Translations under genes and position numbers: made by a program
Assembly: GCF_026341275.1 (NCBI RefSeq)
Contig: NZ_JAIFZO010000002.1
Coordinates: forward strand, 2,643,264 to 2,707,263
Length of the DNA: 64,000 bases
Source: Streptomyces ortus
GTDB lineage: Bacteria > Actinomycetota > Actinomycetes > Streptomycetales > Streptomycetaceae
Reading direction: 5' to 3'
Shown: one piece after another, positions 34,157-43,776 of the stretch
Numbering within the stretch: position 1 is the first letter of the stretch
How the letters are laid out: each line of letters begins with the position of its first letter
The notes under the pieces: model-generated
Seen by the model: the letters and a program-made list of their open reading frames with translations, nothing else
What the model was told of the DNA's origin: nothing
Databases searched by the model: none

Positions 34157-34181
34157 TTTCGTTCGAAGGGAAGCCACGACG

Positions 34182-35465
<1,284 letters not shown>

Positions 35466-35487
35466 CCTGCGGTCCTCCCGTACGGGC

Positions 35488-35521
35488 GAGAGGGGTCGGC
35501 GGATCGCCGCCGGCCCCTCTC
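35488..35521. terminator. bidirectional terminator
   Basis: A 15-bp stem GAGAGGGGTCGGCGG / CCGCCGGCCCCTCTC with one G-U pair and an ATCG tetraloop, between convergent deoA and the AEC permease gene. Confidence 0.85.
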
Positions 35522-35532
35522 GGCGTCCCGGA

Positions 35533-36453
35533 TCATCCCAGCAGCGCCGCGATCACCACCAGTACCGGTACCGCCAGCATCGTCGACAGCAGGATCGACT
35601 CGCGGGCCAGTACCTCGCCGGTCCGGTAGCGGGAGGCGTACGTGAAGAGGTTCTGCGCGGCAGGCAGGGCCGAGGTGACCACCACGTCGAGCAGGGGCTC
35701 GCCCCGCAGGCCGAAGACCCCCGCCGCCAGCGCCCACGCGGCCAGCGGCTGACCCACCGACTTCAGGGCGACCGAGAGCAGCACGGGCGCCCGGTCCGGG
35801 CCCCGGCCCGGCATCGTGCTGCCGCACAGGGAGATGCCGAAGGCGAGGAGCACGGCCGGCACGGACATGTTCCCGATCAGAGTGAGCGGGTCCATGACGG
35901 GGCCGGGGACGGTGAGCCCGGTCGCGGACACCGCCACCCCGGACAGCGATCCGATCGCGATGGGATTGCGCACGGGGACGGTCACCCGCCGCAGGAGCGA
36001 CTGCTTCTCGCCCGCACCCGACAGGTCCAGCACCGTCAGGGCGACCGGCGTCATCACGATCTGCTGGAAGAGCAGGACCGGCGCCACGAGCGAGGCGTCC
36101 CCGAGGACGTACACCGCGATCGGGATACCGAGGTTGCCGGCGTTGACGTAACTGGAGCAGAGCGCGCCGATCGTCGTACGCCCCACACCCCACCGGCGCG
36201 CGGCACCGACCGCGACGAAGACCCCGGCCACCGCGAACGTGCTGACCGCCGTCACGAGCAGCCGGCTCGACAGGATCACCGACAGATCGGCCCGCGCGAG
36301 GGTCGTGAACAGCAGCGCGGGCGTGGCGACGTGGAAGGCGAGCTTGGTCAGCACCTCCCGCCCGTTGTCCCCGAGGTACCCCCGCCGCCCGATCAGATAC
36401 CCGACCCCGATGACGACGGCGATGACGGCGAACCCGTTCAGCACCCCCTGCAC
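35533..36453 (-). CDS. AEC-family (auxin efflux carrier-like) permease
   Basis: 306 aa with about ten membrane segments. The N-terminal VGYLIGRRGYLGDNGREVLT, the SSYVNAGNLGIPIAVYVLGD motif and the NPIAIGSLSG segment are typical of this family, whose bacterial members move small carboxylates or amino acid derivatives. It is a single gene facing deoA. No substrate can be assigned; the nucleoside genes around it may be coincidental. Confidence 0.85.
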   Translation of the reverse strand: MQGVLNGFAVIAVVIGVGYLIGRRGYLGDNGREVLTKLAFHVATPALLFTTLARADLSVILSSRLLVTAVSTFAVAGVFVAVGAARRWGVGRTTIGALCSSYVNAGNLGIPIAVYVLGDASLVAPVLLFQQIVMTPVALTVLDLSGAGEKQSLLRRVTVPVRNPIAIGSLSGVAVSATGLTVPGPVMDPLTLIGNMSVPAVLLAFGISLCGSTMPGRGPDRAPVLLSVALKSVGQPLAAWALAAGVFGLRGEPLLDVVVTSALPAAQNLFTYASRYRTGEVLARESILLSTMLAVPVLVVIAALLG

Positions 36454-36560
36454 GGCACCTCCGGCGGGCCCGGGGGGCGGCGGAGCTCGGGTATCCGAGG
36501 CGGTACGGGCGATGATTCATGGGCCATACACCCAACCCTAGAGCCGAGAGAGCCCTCCAC

Positions 36561-36684
36561 CGCACAGCCCGCACAGCCCGCACGTTCCGCACAGCCGGCA
36601 CGGCCCGCACAGTCCGCACAGCCCACACGCACCGCATGGGGGCTCCGCCCCCTCGCCCCCGTCCGCGCAGTTCCCCGCGCCCCT
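36561..36684. repeat. 9-bp tandem repeat followed by GC-rich repeats
   Basis: Eight degenerate 9-bp units based on CGCACAGCC run from 36561 to 36632. Next come GCATGGGGGCTCCGCCCCC (also seen near 58575) and the core CGCGCAGTTCCCCGCGCCCC (36664-36684). These fill the ~300-bp gap between the AEC permease and STAS genes. A Cys/Gly-Leu repeat ORF on the minus strand is judged spurious. Confidence 0.8.
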
Positions 36685-36762
36685 AGGTGGGCCGCGGCCC
36701 ACAACCCCCCCCAGCCGCCCGCAGGTCAACCCGTGAGCGCGGCACCAAGCCGAAGCTCAGCG

Positions 36763-37149
36763 ATGAGTTCCGCACCCCACCCCGGTCTACCGCACGTGGA
36801 CGCCAAGACACCCGCCGTACTCGTACTGCCCGGCCCCGTCACCAAGGACGACGTGCCGAGGCTCTGCGAAGCCGTGCGCACCCGGCTGCAGCACCCCGCG
36901 GCCCACGTCGTCGTCCTCGACGTCAAGGATCTCGGCCCCCCGGGCCTGACGACCGTCGACGCCCTCGCGAGGATGCAGCTCACGGCCCGCCGCGCCGGAG
37001 GCCGCCTCAGACTCCGCGCCCCGGACCCCGCCCTACGCGCGCTCCTCGCCCTCGTCGCCCTGCCCTTCGAGCTGGAGGGGCAGCCCGAACAGCGGGAACC
37101 ACCGCTGCGTGTCGAGGAAGCAGTGGAACCCGGTGATCCGCCCCTCTGA
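36763..37149 (+). CDS. STAS-domain protein
   Basis: About 128 aa. The anti-anti-sigma/MlaB-like STAS fold is visible: AVLVLPGPVTKDDVPRLCEA, VVVLDVKDLGPPGLTTVDAL and LQARMQLTARRAGGRLRLRA-like helix before LLALVALPFELEG. A phosphorylatable Ser/Thr is not obvious at the usual site (DLGPPGLTTVD has Thr). It may bind a partner rather than act as a classical sigma regulator. Its last 117 bp overlap the 3' end of the convergent sigma gene. GTG 36733 is an alternative start. Confidence 0.7.
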   Translation: MSSAPHPGLPHVDAKTPAVLVLPGPVTKDDVPRLCEAVRTRLQHPAAHVVVLDVKDLGPPGLTTVDALARMQLTARRAGGRLRLRAPDPALRALLALVALPFELEGQPEQREPPLRVEEAVEPGDPPL

Positions 37150-38055
37150 GATCTCCAGGACCTGCACGGCCCACGCCGTGTACCCACCCGTCCCGGGCTC
37201 CGGCTTGTACTGGGCGAAGCCCGGCAGGCCGTTCACCGCGACCGGCACCAGATGGGAGTCCGCGCAGGCCGCGCCGAGCGTCGTCATGAAGCCCGTGATG
37301 TCCGCGGGCCCGGTCAGCCACAGGTCGAACGGCGGCATCGTCATCACGGCGTCCTCGTGCAGGAGGGCCGTCAGCGCCGCCATGTCGTACCCCTCGAAGG
37401 CGGCCACATAGCGGTCGAGCAGCTTCTGCTGCTCCTCGTCGAGCGGATCGGAGGTGGCGGCCCGCGCCGCCGCACTCCCGCCGCCGCTCTCCGAAAGCGT
37501 CGCCCGCGCCCGCTGCAGCGCGCTGTTCACGGAGGCGACCGTGGTGCCGAGCAGCTCGGCCACCTCGCTCGCCTTCCACGCCAGCACCTCCCGCAGGATG
37601 AGCACCGCCCGCTGCTTGGGCGGCAGTTGCTGCAGGGCGGCCATGAAGGCGAGGCGCACCGACTCCTTGGCGACGGCCGCCTCGGCCGGGTCGGCGACCG
37701 TCGGCAGCACGCGCGCGTCCGGCATCGGCTCCAGCCAGGTGTTGTCCGCGCGCGGCGTCAGAGCGGCCTGCGCGAGGGGCGTCGAGTCCGTCAGGTCCAT
37801 GGGCCGGGCCCGTTTGTTGCCGGCGGTCAGCATGTCCAGGCAGACGTTCGTCGCGATCCGGTACAGCCACGAGCGCATCGAGGAGCGGCCCTCGAACTTG
37901 TCGTAACTGCGCCAGGCGCGCACCAGCGTGTCCTGGACCGCGTCCTCGGCCTCGAAGGACGAGCCGAGCATCCGGTAGCAGTACCCCGTCAGCTCGACCC
38001 GGTGCTTCTCCAGCCGGACATCGAGGTCTTCCACCGTCGCCGTACCGTCGCTCAT
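37033..38055 (-). CDS. SigX5/SigG-type RNA polymerase sigma factor with SnoaL-like C-terminus
   Basis: 340 aa. Sigma region 2 (LTGYCYRMLGSSFEAEDAVQ, DTLVRAWRSYDKFEGRSSMR, SWLYRIATNVCLDML) and region 4 (QQLPPKQRAVLILREVLAWK, ASEVAELLGTTVASVNSALQ) are followed by a ~130-residue SnoaL-like domain (LDRYVAAFEGYDMAALTALL ... ITGFHCFLDTQRWFPLFGLP). In this group the C-terminal domain controls activity in place of a separate anti-sigma. ATG 38055 begins MSDGTATVEDLDVRLEKHRV. The downstream frame overlaps the STAS gene. Confidence 0.88.
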   Translation of the reverse strand: MSDGTATVEDLDVRLEKHRVELTGYCYRMLGSSFEAEDAVQDTLVRAWRSYDKFEGRSSMRSWLYRIATNVCLDMLTAGNKRARPMDLTDSTPLAQAALTPRADNTWLEPMPDARVLPTVADPAEAAVAKESVRLAFMAALQQLPPKQRAVLILREVLAWKASEVAELLGTTVASVNSALQRARATLSESGGGSAAARAATSDPLDEEQQKLLDRYVAAFEGYDMAALTALLHEDAVMTMPPFDLWLTGPADITGFMTTLGAACADSHLVPVAVNGLPGFAQYKPEPGTGGYTAWAVQVLEISEGRITGFHCFLDTQRWFPLFGLPLQLEGQGDEGEERA

Positions 38056-38170
38056 AGCCAACCCACCCCTGTGGCCTTGTCCGCCGCGCGAGCACCGCCC
38101 CATTGCGGTACCAGCACTCCGGAAGCTACCGCAGCCCACTGACAATGGCCCTCCGAGACGGAAAAGGCGC

Positions 38171-38197
38171 AGGTCAGGACAGTTACTGTCCTGACCT
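38171..38197. terminator. 12-bp perfect hairpin, likely MFS terminator
   Basis: AGGTCAGGACAG / CTGTCCTGACCT with loop TTA. On the minus strand it comes after the MFS stop codon and is followed by GCGCC-TTTT, the layout of a factor-independent terminator. It could also act as an operator for the sigma gene 116 bp downstream. Confidence 0.65.
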
Positions 38198-38249
38198 ACC
38201 CACCTGTACGCCGATTGCCCCCGGGCGATCCCCGCGGGTCCCGGGGCTG

Positions 38250-39560
38250 TCAGTGCCCCACCGCCACCAGCCGCTGCCGCGTCCGGGCCGCGTGCGACCC
38301 GAGCACCGTGATCCCCACGACCCCGGCCACCGCCAGCAGGCCGAGCGCGACCGTCCCGGCCCAGCCGCCGGAGTGGTAGGCGACCGCGCCGAGCGTGCCG
38401 CCCGCGCTGGAGCCCAGGTAGTACGCGGACTGGTACAGCGCCGAGGCCTGCGCGCGGCCCTCCTTCGCCGTGTGGCTGACGGCGGAGGACGCCACCGCGT
38501 GGCCGGCGAAGAACCCGGCCGTGATCAGCACAAGACCGAGCAGCACGAACGCCAGCGAGTCGGCCAGCGACACCAGCAGACCGGCCGTCGTCGTGGCGCC
38601 CGCCAGATACAGCGCGCCGCGCCTGCCGAGCCGGCCCACCAGCTTCCCGGCGGTCGACGCCGAGACCGTACCGACCAGGTAGACCAGGAAGATCGAGCCG
38701 ATGAGGCCCTGCGGAAGGGAGAACGGGGCGTCGGTGAGCCGGTAGCCGATCACCGTGTAGACGGCGCCGAACACCGTCATGAACAGCGCGCCGATCGCGT
38801 ACAGCCTGCGCAGCAGCGGGTTCGCGAGGTGGTCACGGACCATGCTGACCAGCGCCGCGGGGCGCGGCGAACCGGCCTTGAAGTGCCGGGGCGCCGGAAG
38901 CAGCAGCCGGAAGGCCACCGCGCAGCCCACCGCGATCACGCCGATCACCGCGACGGCGACCCGCCAGCCCCACTCCTGCGCGACCCAGCCGGTGATGATC
39001 CGGCCGCTCATCCCACCGACGCTGTTGCCCGCGACGAACAGGCCGATGGCGGTGATCAGTGCCTTCGGCCGCACCTCCTCCGCGAGGTACGCCGTCGCCG
39101 AGGCCGGCAGTCCGGCCAGGGCCGCGCCCTGCACGGCCCGCAGCGCGATCAGCCAGCCGACCGAGGGGGCGAAGGGCACGAGCAGCCCGACGGTCACCGC
39201 GACCGCGAGCGACGCCGTCATCAACGTACGCCGGCCGAACCGCTCGGAGAGCGCGCTCAGCGGCAGGACGAACAGGGCCAGTGCGCCGGTCGCCGCCGAC
39301 ACCGTCCAGCTCGCGCTGCTCGCCGTGGCCCCGAAGTCGCGGGAGATCAGGGGGAGGAGGGCCTGCGTGGAGTAGAGGAGCGCGAAGGTCGCGACCCCGG
39401 CGAGGAAGAGGGCGAAGCTCATCCGGCGGTAGCCGGGCCCGCCCGGGGTCAGCCGGGTGTCGACGGAGACCGCTTCGGCGGGGACGGCGGTTTCGGTGGG
39501 AGTGGCGGCGGAGGAAGAGGCGACCACGTGGGTGGACGCCCCGGTACTGGCGGAAGGCAT
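38250..39560 (-). CDS. MFS transporter (YnfM/arabinose-efflux-like)
   Basis: 436 aa, twelve predicted membrane segments after a Ser/Thr/Ala-rich N-terminus of ~45 residues. Motif A-like loop LSALSERFGRRTLMTASLAV and the motif-C-like GLFVAGNSVGGMSGRIITGW are visible. Such proteins export small drugs or sugars by proton antiport. It is divergent from a LysR gene with 65 bp between starts, the usual layout for a regulated exporter. Confidence 0.88.
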   Translation of the reverse strand: MPSASTGASTHVVASSSAATPTETAVPAEAVSVDTRLTPGGPGYRRMSFALFLAGVATFALLYSTQALLPLISRDFGATASSASWTVSAATGALALFVLPLSALSERFGRRTLMTASLAVAVTVGLLVPFAPSVGWLIALRAVQGAALAGLPASATAYLAEEVRPKALITAIGLFVAGNSVGGMSGRIITGWVAQEWGWRVAVAVIGVIAVGCAVAFRLLLPAPRHFKAGSPRPAALVSMVRDHLANPLLRRLYAIGALFMTVFGAVYTVIGYRLTDAPFSLPQGLIGSIFLVYLVGTVSASTAGKLVGRLGRRGALYLAGATTTAGLLVSLADSLAFVLLGLVLITAGFFAGHAVASSAVSHTAKEGRAQASALYQSAYYLGSSAGGTLGAVAYHSGGWAGTVALGLLAVAGVVGITVLGSHAARTRQRLVAVGH

Positions 39561-39592
39561 GCTTCGAACCTAAAGTCCTCCCCGTCATCCGT

Positions 39593-39608
39593 CCAATGCA
39601 TGGATTGG
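39593..39608. promoter_or_regulatory. inverted repeat in the MFS/LysR gap
   Basis: CCAAT-GCATGG-ATTGG, 5-bp arms with a 6-bp spacer, lies midway in the 65-bp divergent gap. It is a reasonable LysR binding core, but short. Confidence 0.4.
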
Positions 39609-39625
39609 CCATAATCGTTCCCGTG

Positions 39626-40585
39626 ATGCATCAGCAGAGGTCAGAGGGGCGCCTGTCACCGTCCGGTGACACAGAAGACAGCGCGGGCATGTCGCGGTTG
39701 CTCGCCCCACGCCTGGCGTACTTCGCCGGAGTCGCCCGTACCGAGCATGTGACGCGGGCCGCGCAGGAGATGCAGGTCCCGCAGTCGACGCTGTCCCGGG
39801 CGATGGTCCGCCTCGAACAGGACCTGGGCGTGGACCTCTTCGCCCGCCGGGGCCGCACGGTCTCGCTCACCCCGGCCGGCCGCACGTTCCTCGGCTCCGT
39901 GGAACGGGCGCTCGCCGAGATCGAGCGGGCCGCCGACGAGGTACGGGCCGACGCCGACCCCACCACCGGCAAGGTCGCCTTCGGCTTCCTGCACACCATG
40001 GGTTCCGAGACGGTCCCGGCGCTGATCCGGGCCTTCCGCGTCGACCACCCCCGCGTCCGTTTCAGCCTCGTCCAGAACTACGGCGAGGCGATGATCGAGC
40101 GCCTGCGCTCCGGCGAACTCGACCTCTGCCTCACGTCGCCCGTCCCGGACGCCCCCGATCTGGTCGGCCGCCGCCTGGACGAACAGAAGCTCCGCCTGGT
40201 GGTCCCGGCCGACCACCGGCTGGCCTCCCGGCGCCGCATCCGCCTCGCGGAGGCCGCCGACGAGACCTTCGTGACCCTGGAACCGGGCTACGGCCTGCGC
40301 CGCATCACCGACGACCTCTGCCGGCAGGCGGGCTTCCGCCCCCGGATCGCCTTCGAGGGCGAGGAGGCCGAGACCCTGCGCGGCCTGGTGGCGGCCGGCC
40401 TGGGAGTGGCCCTGCTGCCCCCGCCGGCCGTGCCCCGCCCAGGAGTCGTGGAACTGACGGTCACGGCCCCCCGGGCGGCCCGGGAGATCGGCGTCGCCTG
40501 GCTGGACGGCCACCCGGACACCCCTCCGGTGGCGGCCTTCAAGAAGTTCCTGCTGTCCAGAAGGGGCAACCTGCTCCCGGACTGA
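39626..40585 (+). CDS. LysR-family transcriptional regulator
   Basis: 319 aa. The winged helix-turn-helix is at residues ~28-85 (YFAGVARTEHVTRAAQEMQV, PQSTLSRAMVRLEQDLGVDL, FARRGRTVSLTPAG), and the substrate-binding domain fills the rest (KVAFGFLHTMGSETVPALIR, SGELDLCLTSPVPDAPDLVG, GLVAAGLGVALLPPPAV). It probably controls the divergent MFS exporter and itself. GTG 39623 is an alternative start, one codon upstream. Confidence 0.9.
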   Translation: MHQQRSEGRLSPSGDTEDSAGMSRLLAPRLAYFAGVARTEHVTRAAQEMQVPQSTLSRAMVRLEQDLGVDLFARRGRTVSLTPAGRTFLGSVERALAEIERAADEVRADADPTTGKVAFGFLHTMGSETVPALIRAFRVDHPRVRFSLVQNYGEAMIERLRSGELDLCLTSPVPDAPDLVGRRLDEQKLRLVVPADHRLASRRRIRLAEAADETFVTLEPGYGLRRITDDLCRQAGFRPRIAFEGEEAETLRGLVAAGLGVALLPPPAVPRPGVVELTVTAPRAAREIGVAWLDGHPDTPPVAAFKKFLLSRRGNLLPD

Positions 40586-40615
40586 CGAACCGCCCCCGGA
40601 CACCCGGCCCCCGCA

Positions 40616-40683
40616 GGCGTCCGATCCGGTTAGGCATCCGACTCGGGCGGGCGTCCGACCCCGGCAGGCATCCGACCCGGGCA
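40616..40683. repeat. 17-bp tandem repeat, four units
   Basis: Units GGC(G/A)TCCGAYYCGGNYN follow each other at 40616, 40633, 40650 and 40667, alternating GGCGT and GGCAT. Just downstream a 15-bp unit ACCTTCCAGGTCGGG occurs twice (40741-40778). No gene is visible in 40586-40815. Confidence 0.8.
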
Positions 40684-40815
40684 GGGCGACGTCGACGCCG
40701 TCACGATCCGGGGCGGCCCGACACCGGGGCGCGCAACGTCACCTTCCAGGTCGGGAAGCGGCACCTTCCAGGTCGGGCAGGGGCGCGTCGCCGACGGCCG
40801 GCACCCCTGACGGCC

Positions 40816-41580
40816 TCACCGGCGCCGGAGCGACTGTCCGAAGCCGGACGCGAGCGGCATCCGCAGCCCCAGCGGCGGCGGGGCCGCCAGCGCGTCCTCC
40901 ACGGGCCGCGAGAACGCCCGCCCGAACAGCGACCCCATCACGAAGTCCTCGGCGAGCGCGTGCACTTCGTCCCGGAACGCGTGCAGCGCGTGCCGGTCCG
41001 AGTGCACCTCGAACCGGCAGATGTCCCGGTTCGCCTTCTTGGCCCGCGCCGCCAACCGGAACGACAACTCGGGGTCGGTCCGCTGGTCGTTGGTGCCGTG
41101 CACGATCAGCACCCGCCGCCCCGCGAGCTGCTTCACCGGTTCGGGCGGCGCGGCCACATCCTCCTCGGGCAGCCAGGGGGACAGCGCCAGCACGGAGTTG
41201 ACGGCGGAATGGCCCCCGGCGTGCAGGGCGGCCCGCCCGCCCATGCCCACCCCGGCCAGGCAGACGGACACGTCCCCGTACCGCCGTACGATCTCGTCCG
41301 CGGCCCACGTGGCGTCCTGCGCCGGCTGCGCCTCGCTCCCGTTCCAGCCGCGGAACCGGTAGTGCACCACGTGCACCGCCAGCCCCTCCGTGCGCCCCGC
41401 CCGGGTGAGTCGGCGGCCCAACGCCCTGACGGACGCGGCCGCCAGCATCGGTGAAGGTCTGCGGGACGAGGTCTCCTCGCCGCCCGGCAGCAGCAGCACC
41501 ACGCCACTCACCGCCGTCGGCTCCGTACCGAACGCCCGCCCCAGCCGTGCCGTGCGAACCGGCGTCGCTTGCTGTGCCAT
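40816..41580 (-). CDS. alpha/beta-hydrolase-fold protein without the nucleophile serine
   Basis: 254 aa. The fold is recognisable: VVLLLPGGEE near the N-terminus, the elbow strand VCLAGVGMGGRAALHAGG, the acid strand RVLIVHGTNDQRTDP and a His in SDRHALHAF. The elbow reads G-V-G-M-G where G-x-S-x-G is expected, so the usual serine nucleophile is missing. It may be a binding protein or a hydrolase with an altered mechanism. The Arg-rich C-terminus (QSLRRR) is unusual. Single gene, divergent from add. Confidence 0.75.
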   Translation of the reverse strand: MAQQATPVRTARLGRAFGTEPTAVSGVVLLLPGGEETSSRRPSPMLAAASVRALGRRLTRAGRTEGLAVHVVHYRFRGWNGSEAQPAQDATWAADEIVRRYGDVSVCLAGVGMGGRAALHAGGHSAVNSVLALSPWLPEEDVAAPPEPVKQLAGRRVLIVHGTNDQRTDPELSFRLAARAKKANRDICRFEVHSDRHALHAFRDEVHALAEDFVMGSLFGRAFSRPVEDALAAPPPLGLRMPLASGFGQSLRRR

Positions 41581-41664
41581 GACAAAACAGTGTCAGAAGT
41601 AATGGTGTACGCCATCCGTCCGCACGGTCACCGTTACATATCGACGGATCCGCGCAAGGGGAGA

Positions 41665-41693
41665 TCTACGCGCGTAGGCGTTAGAGTGCGGAA
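41665..41693. promoter_or_regulatory. nucleoside-regulon operator and leaderless promoter of add
   Basis: TCTACGCGCGTAGG (41665-41678) matches the consensus palindrome at 13 of 14 positions. TAGAGT (41682-41687) follows, then 6 nt, then the ATG, so the mRNA should be leaderless and a bound repressor would sit on the promoter. Confidence 0.8.
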
Positions 41694-42848
41694 ATGACGA
41701 GCCAGACCAACAACACCCCGAGCTCGGAGCAGATCCGCCGGGCGCCGAAGGTCCTGCTGCACGATCACCTCGACGGCGGCCTGCGCCCCGGGACGATCGT
41801 CGACCTCGCCCGCGACGCGGGCTATACGGGACTCCCGGAGACGGACGCCGACAAACTCGGCATCTGGTTCCGCGAAGCCGCCGACTCCGGTTCGCTGGAG
41901 CGGTACCTGGAGACCTTCGCGCACACCTGCGCCGTCATGCAGACCCGCGAGGCGCTGGTCCGCGTCGCGGCCGAGTGCGCCGAGGACCTCGCCCAGGACG
42001 GCGTCGTCTACGCCGAAGTGCGGTACGCGCCCGAGCAGCACCTCGAAGCCGGACTCACCCTCGAAGAGGTCGTCGAGGCCGTCAACGAGGGCTTCCGGGA
42101 AGGCGAACGGCTGGCCCGCGAGAACGGCCACCGCATCCGCGTCGGAGCCCTGCTCACCGCCATGCGGCACGCGGCCCGCGCCCTGGAGATCGCCGAACTG
42201 GCCAACCGCTACCGCGATCTGGGCGTCGTCGGCTTCGACATCGCGGGCGCCGAGGCGGGCTTCCCGCCCACCCGCCACCTGGACGCCTTCGAGTATCTGA
42301 AGCGGGAGAACAACCACTTCACCATCCACGCGGGCGAGGCCTTCGGGCTCCCCTCCATCTGGCAGGCGCTCCAGTGGTGCGGCGCCGACCGGCTGGGCCA
42401 CGGCGTGCGCATCATCGACGACATCCAGGTGCAGGACGACGGCACGGTGAAACTGGGCCGCCTCGCCTCGTACGTACGGGACAAGCGGGTGCCGTTGGAG
42501 CTGTGCCCCAGTTCCAATCTCCAGACCGGCGCCGCCGACTCGTACGCCGAGCACCCCATCGGGCTACTGCGGCGGCTGCACTTCCGGGCGACCGTCAACA
42601 CCGACAACCGTCTGATGTCCGGCACCAGCATGAGCCGCGAATTCGAGCACCTGGTCGACGCGTTCGGCTATTCGCTCGACGACATGCAGTGGTTCACAGT
42701 CAATGCGATGAAATCAGCATTCATTCCTTTCGATGAACGACTGGCCATGATCAATGACGTGATCAAGCCCGGTTATGCCGAGCTGAAGTCCGAATGGCTG
42801 TTCCAGCAGACCGCCTCCACCAGCGGGTCTGTGCGCGAAGAGGGCTGA
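41694..42848 (+). CDS. add: adenosine deaminase
   Basis: 384 aa. All active-site motifs are present: [20 protein letters not shown] (zinc His pair), [32 protein letters not shown] and [15 protein letters not shown] (catalytic Asp region). It converts adenosine and deoxyadenosine to inosine forms, which purine nucleoside phosphorylase then splits. Alone on its transcript, with operator upstream and terminator downstream. The last ~150 bp have a lower third-position GC (AATGCGATGAAATCAGCATT), a local oddity. Confidence 0.95.
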   Translation: MTSQTNNTPSSEQIRRAPKVLLHDHLDGGLRPGTIVDLARDAGYTGLPETDADKLGIWFREAADSGSLERYLETFAHTCAVMQTREALVRVAAECAEDLAQDGVVYAEVRYAPEQHLEAGLTLEEVVEAVNEGFREGERLARENGHRIRVGALLTAMRHAARALEIAELANRYRDLGVVGFDIAGAEAGFPPTRHLDAFEYLKRENNHFTIHAGEAFGLPSIWQALQWCGADRLGHGVRIIDDIQVQDDGTVKLGRLASYVRDKRVPLELCPSSNLQTGAADSYAEHPIGLLRRLHFRATVNTDNRLMSGTSMSREFEHLVDAFGYSLDDMQWFTVNAMKSAFIPFDERLAMINDVIKPGYAELKSEWLFQQTASTSGSVREEG

Positions 42849-42862
42849 AGTCGAAGGACGGG

Positions 42863-42896
42863 AAGCGGCCGGGTGATGACGACTCGGCCGCTTTTC
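42863..42896 (+). terminator. factor-independent terminator of add
   Basis: Stem AAGCGGCCG / CGGCCGCTT with a 13-nt loop, running into CTTTTC. One of the few classical U-run terminators in the window. Confidence 0.85.
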
Positions 42897-42973
42897 GATG
42901 TTTGCGGGGCGCGCTCGCACGTGATTACCGTTTCGGACCGCTCGAATCCCCGTCACAGCATGCAAGGACGAAG

Positions 42974-43324
42974 ATGAAGCAGTCTGCTGCCAAGACCCTC
43001 GGTGTCGCCGCTCTCGGTGCCGCCTTCGCCGCCGCCGGAGCCGGCGCCGCCAACGCCGCTCCCGCGCTCCCCGAGGTCCCGGCGCTCGGCAACGCCACCA
43101 GCACGCTGCCGGTGGACGGCGTCGCCAAGGCCCTGCCCGGCACGGGCGAGGCGGTCACCCAGGGCCAGAACGCGCTCGGCAGTGCCGTCACCGCCGCCCA
43201 GCCCGCCCTCGCGAACCTCCTCGCCGAGGGTCCCGCCGCGCCCGTCGCCGGTCTGCTCGGCGGACTGCCCATCCAGGGCCTGCCCACGCACGGCGCGCCG
43301 GTCAACGGCATCCCGCTGGGCTGA
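42974..43324 (+). CDS. small secreted protein, 116 aa
   Basis: A Sec signal peptide (MKQSAAKTLGVAALGAAFAA then AGAGAANAAP) with a likely cut after ANA. The mature part is Ala/Pro/Leu/Gly-rich without cysteines (LPEVPALGNATSTLPVDG ... GLLGGLPIQGLPTHG). I do not recognise a family; similar short secreted proteins occur in Streptomyces, including the one at 49810 here. AAGGACGAAG precedes the ATG. Confidence 0.75.
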   Translation: MKQSAAKTLGVAALGAAFAAAGAGAANAAPALPEVPALGNATSTLPVDGVAKALPGTGEAVTQGQNALGSAVTAAQPALANLLAEGPAAPVAGLLGGLPIQGLPTHGAPVNGIPLG

Positions 43325-43362
43325 CCCACCCGCACAGTCCCCGCTCGCACAGTCCTCGTACG

Positions 43363-43404
43363 CGCCGATGGGGCGCACCCCCGCTCGGGTGCGCCCCATC
43401 GGCG
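43363..43404. terminator. bidirectional terminator with 18-bp perfect stem
   Basis: CGCCGATGGGGCGCACCC pairs with GGGTGCGCCCCATCGGCG around CCGCTC. It serves the secreted-protein gene and possibly the convergent PspC gene. Confidence 0.85.
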
Positions 43405-43464
43405 TGCCTGGCCGTGGTCGTCGGACCAGTGGTCGTCAAACCAGTGGTCAGCAGGCCGTGCGGG

Positions 43465-43668
43465 TCACCAAGCCGTGCGGGTCGCCCTGCCCTCGGCGGG
43501 GAAGAGGATCCACAGGGCTATGTAGAGCAGGAACTGCGGGCCGGGCAGCAGGCAGGAGACCAGGAAGATCACGCGCATCGTGGTCGCGGAGGTGCCGAAG
43601 CGCCGAGCCAGCGCGGCGCACACTCCGCCGATCATCCGGCCGTCGGTCGGGCGGGCGAGGCGGTTCAT
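43465..43668 (-). CDS. PspC-domain membrane protein
   Basis: 67 aa, essentially one PspC domain: LARPTDGRMIGGVCAALARR, then FGTSATTMRVIFLVSCLLPG and a membrane helix QFLLYIALWILFPAEG. Small PspC proteins sit in the membrane and are linked to envelope stress. A GAAGGAGTC ribosome site precedes the ATG. Its neighbour on the same strand is a VanZ-like gene 108 bp upstream. Confidence 0.85.
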   Translation of the reverse strand: MNRLARPTDGRMIGGVCAALARRFGTSATTMRVIFLVSCLLPGPQFLLYIALWILFPAEGRATRTAW

Positions 43669-43776
43669 TGCGACTCCTTCGTGAGCGTGGTCAGTGGGAT
43701 CCGGGGCTTCCGGCTTCCTGCGCGGTCGCCCCGTCTGACATCCACAGTACGGACACGAAGAGTCACCGGCGTCACT

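Noticed and set aside
36538..36729. Cys-Gly-Leu repeat peptide on the minus strand (possible Cys-rich peptide)
   Set aside because: Encoded by the 9-bp tandem repeat and GC-rich dispersed repeats; no ribosome site or conserved context.
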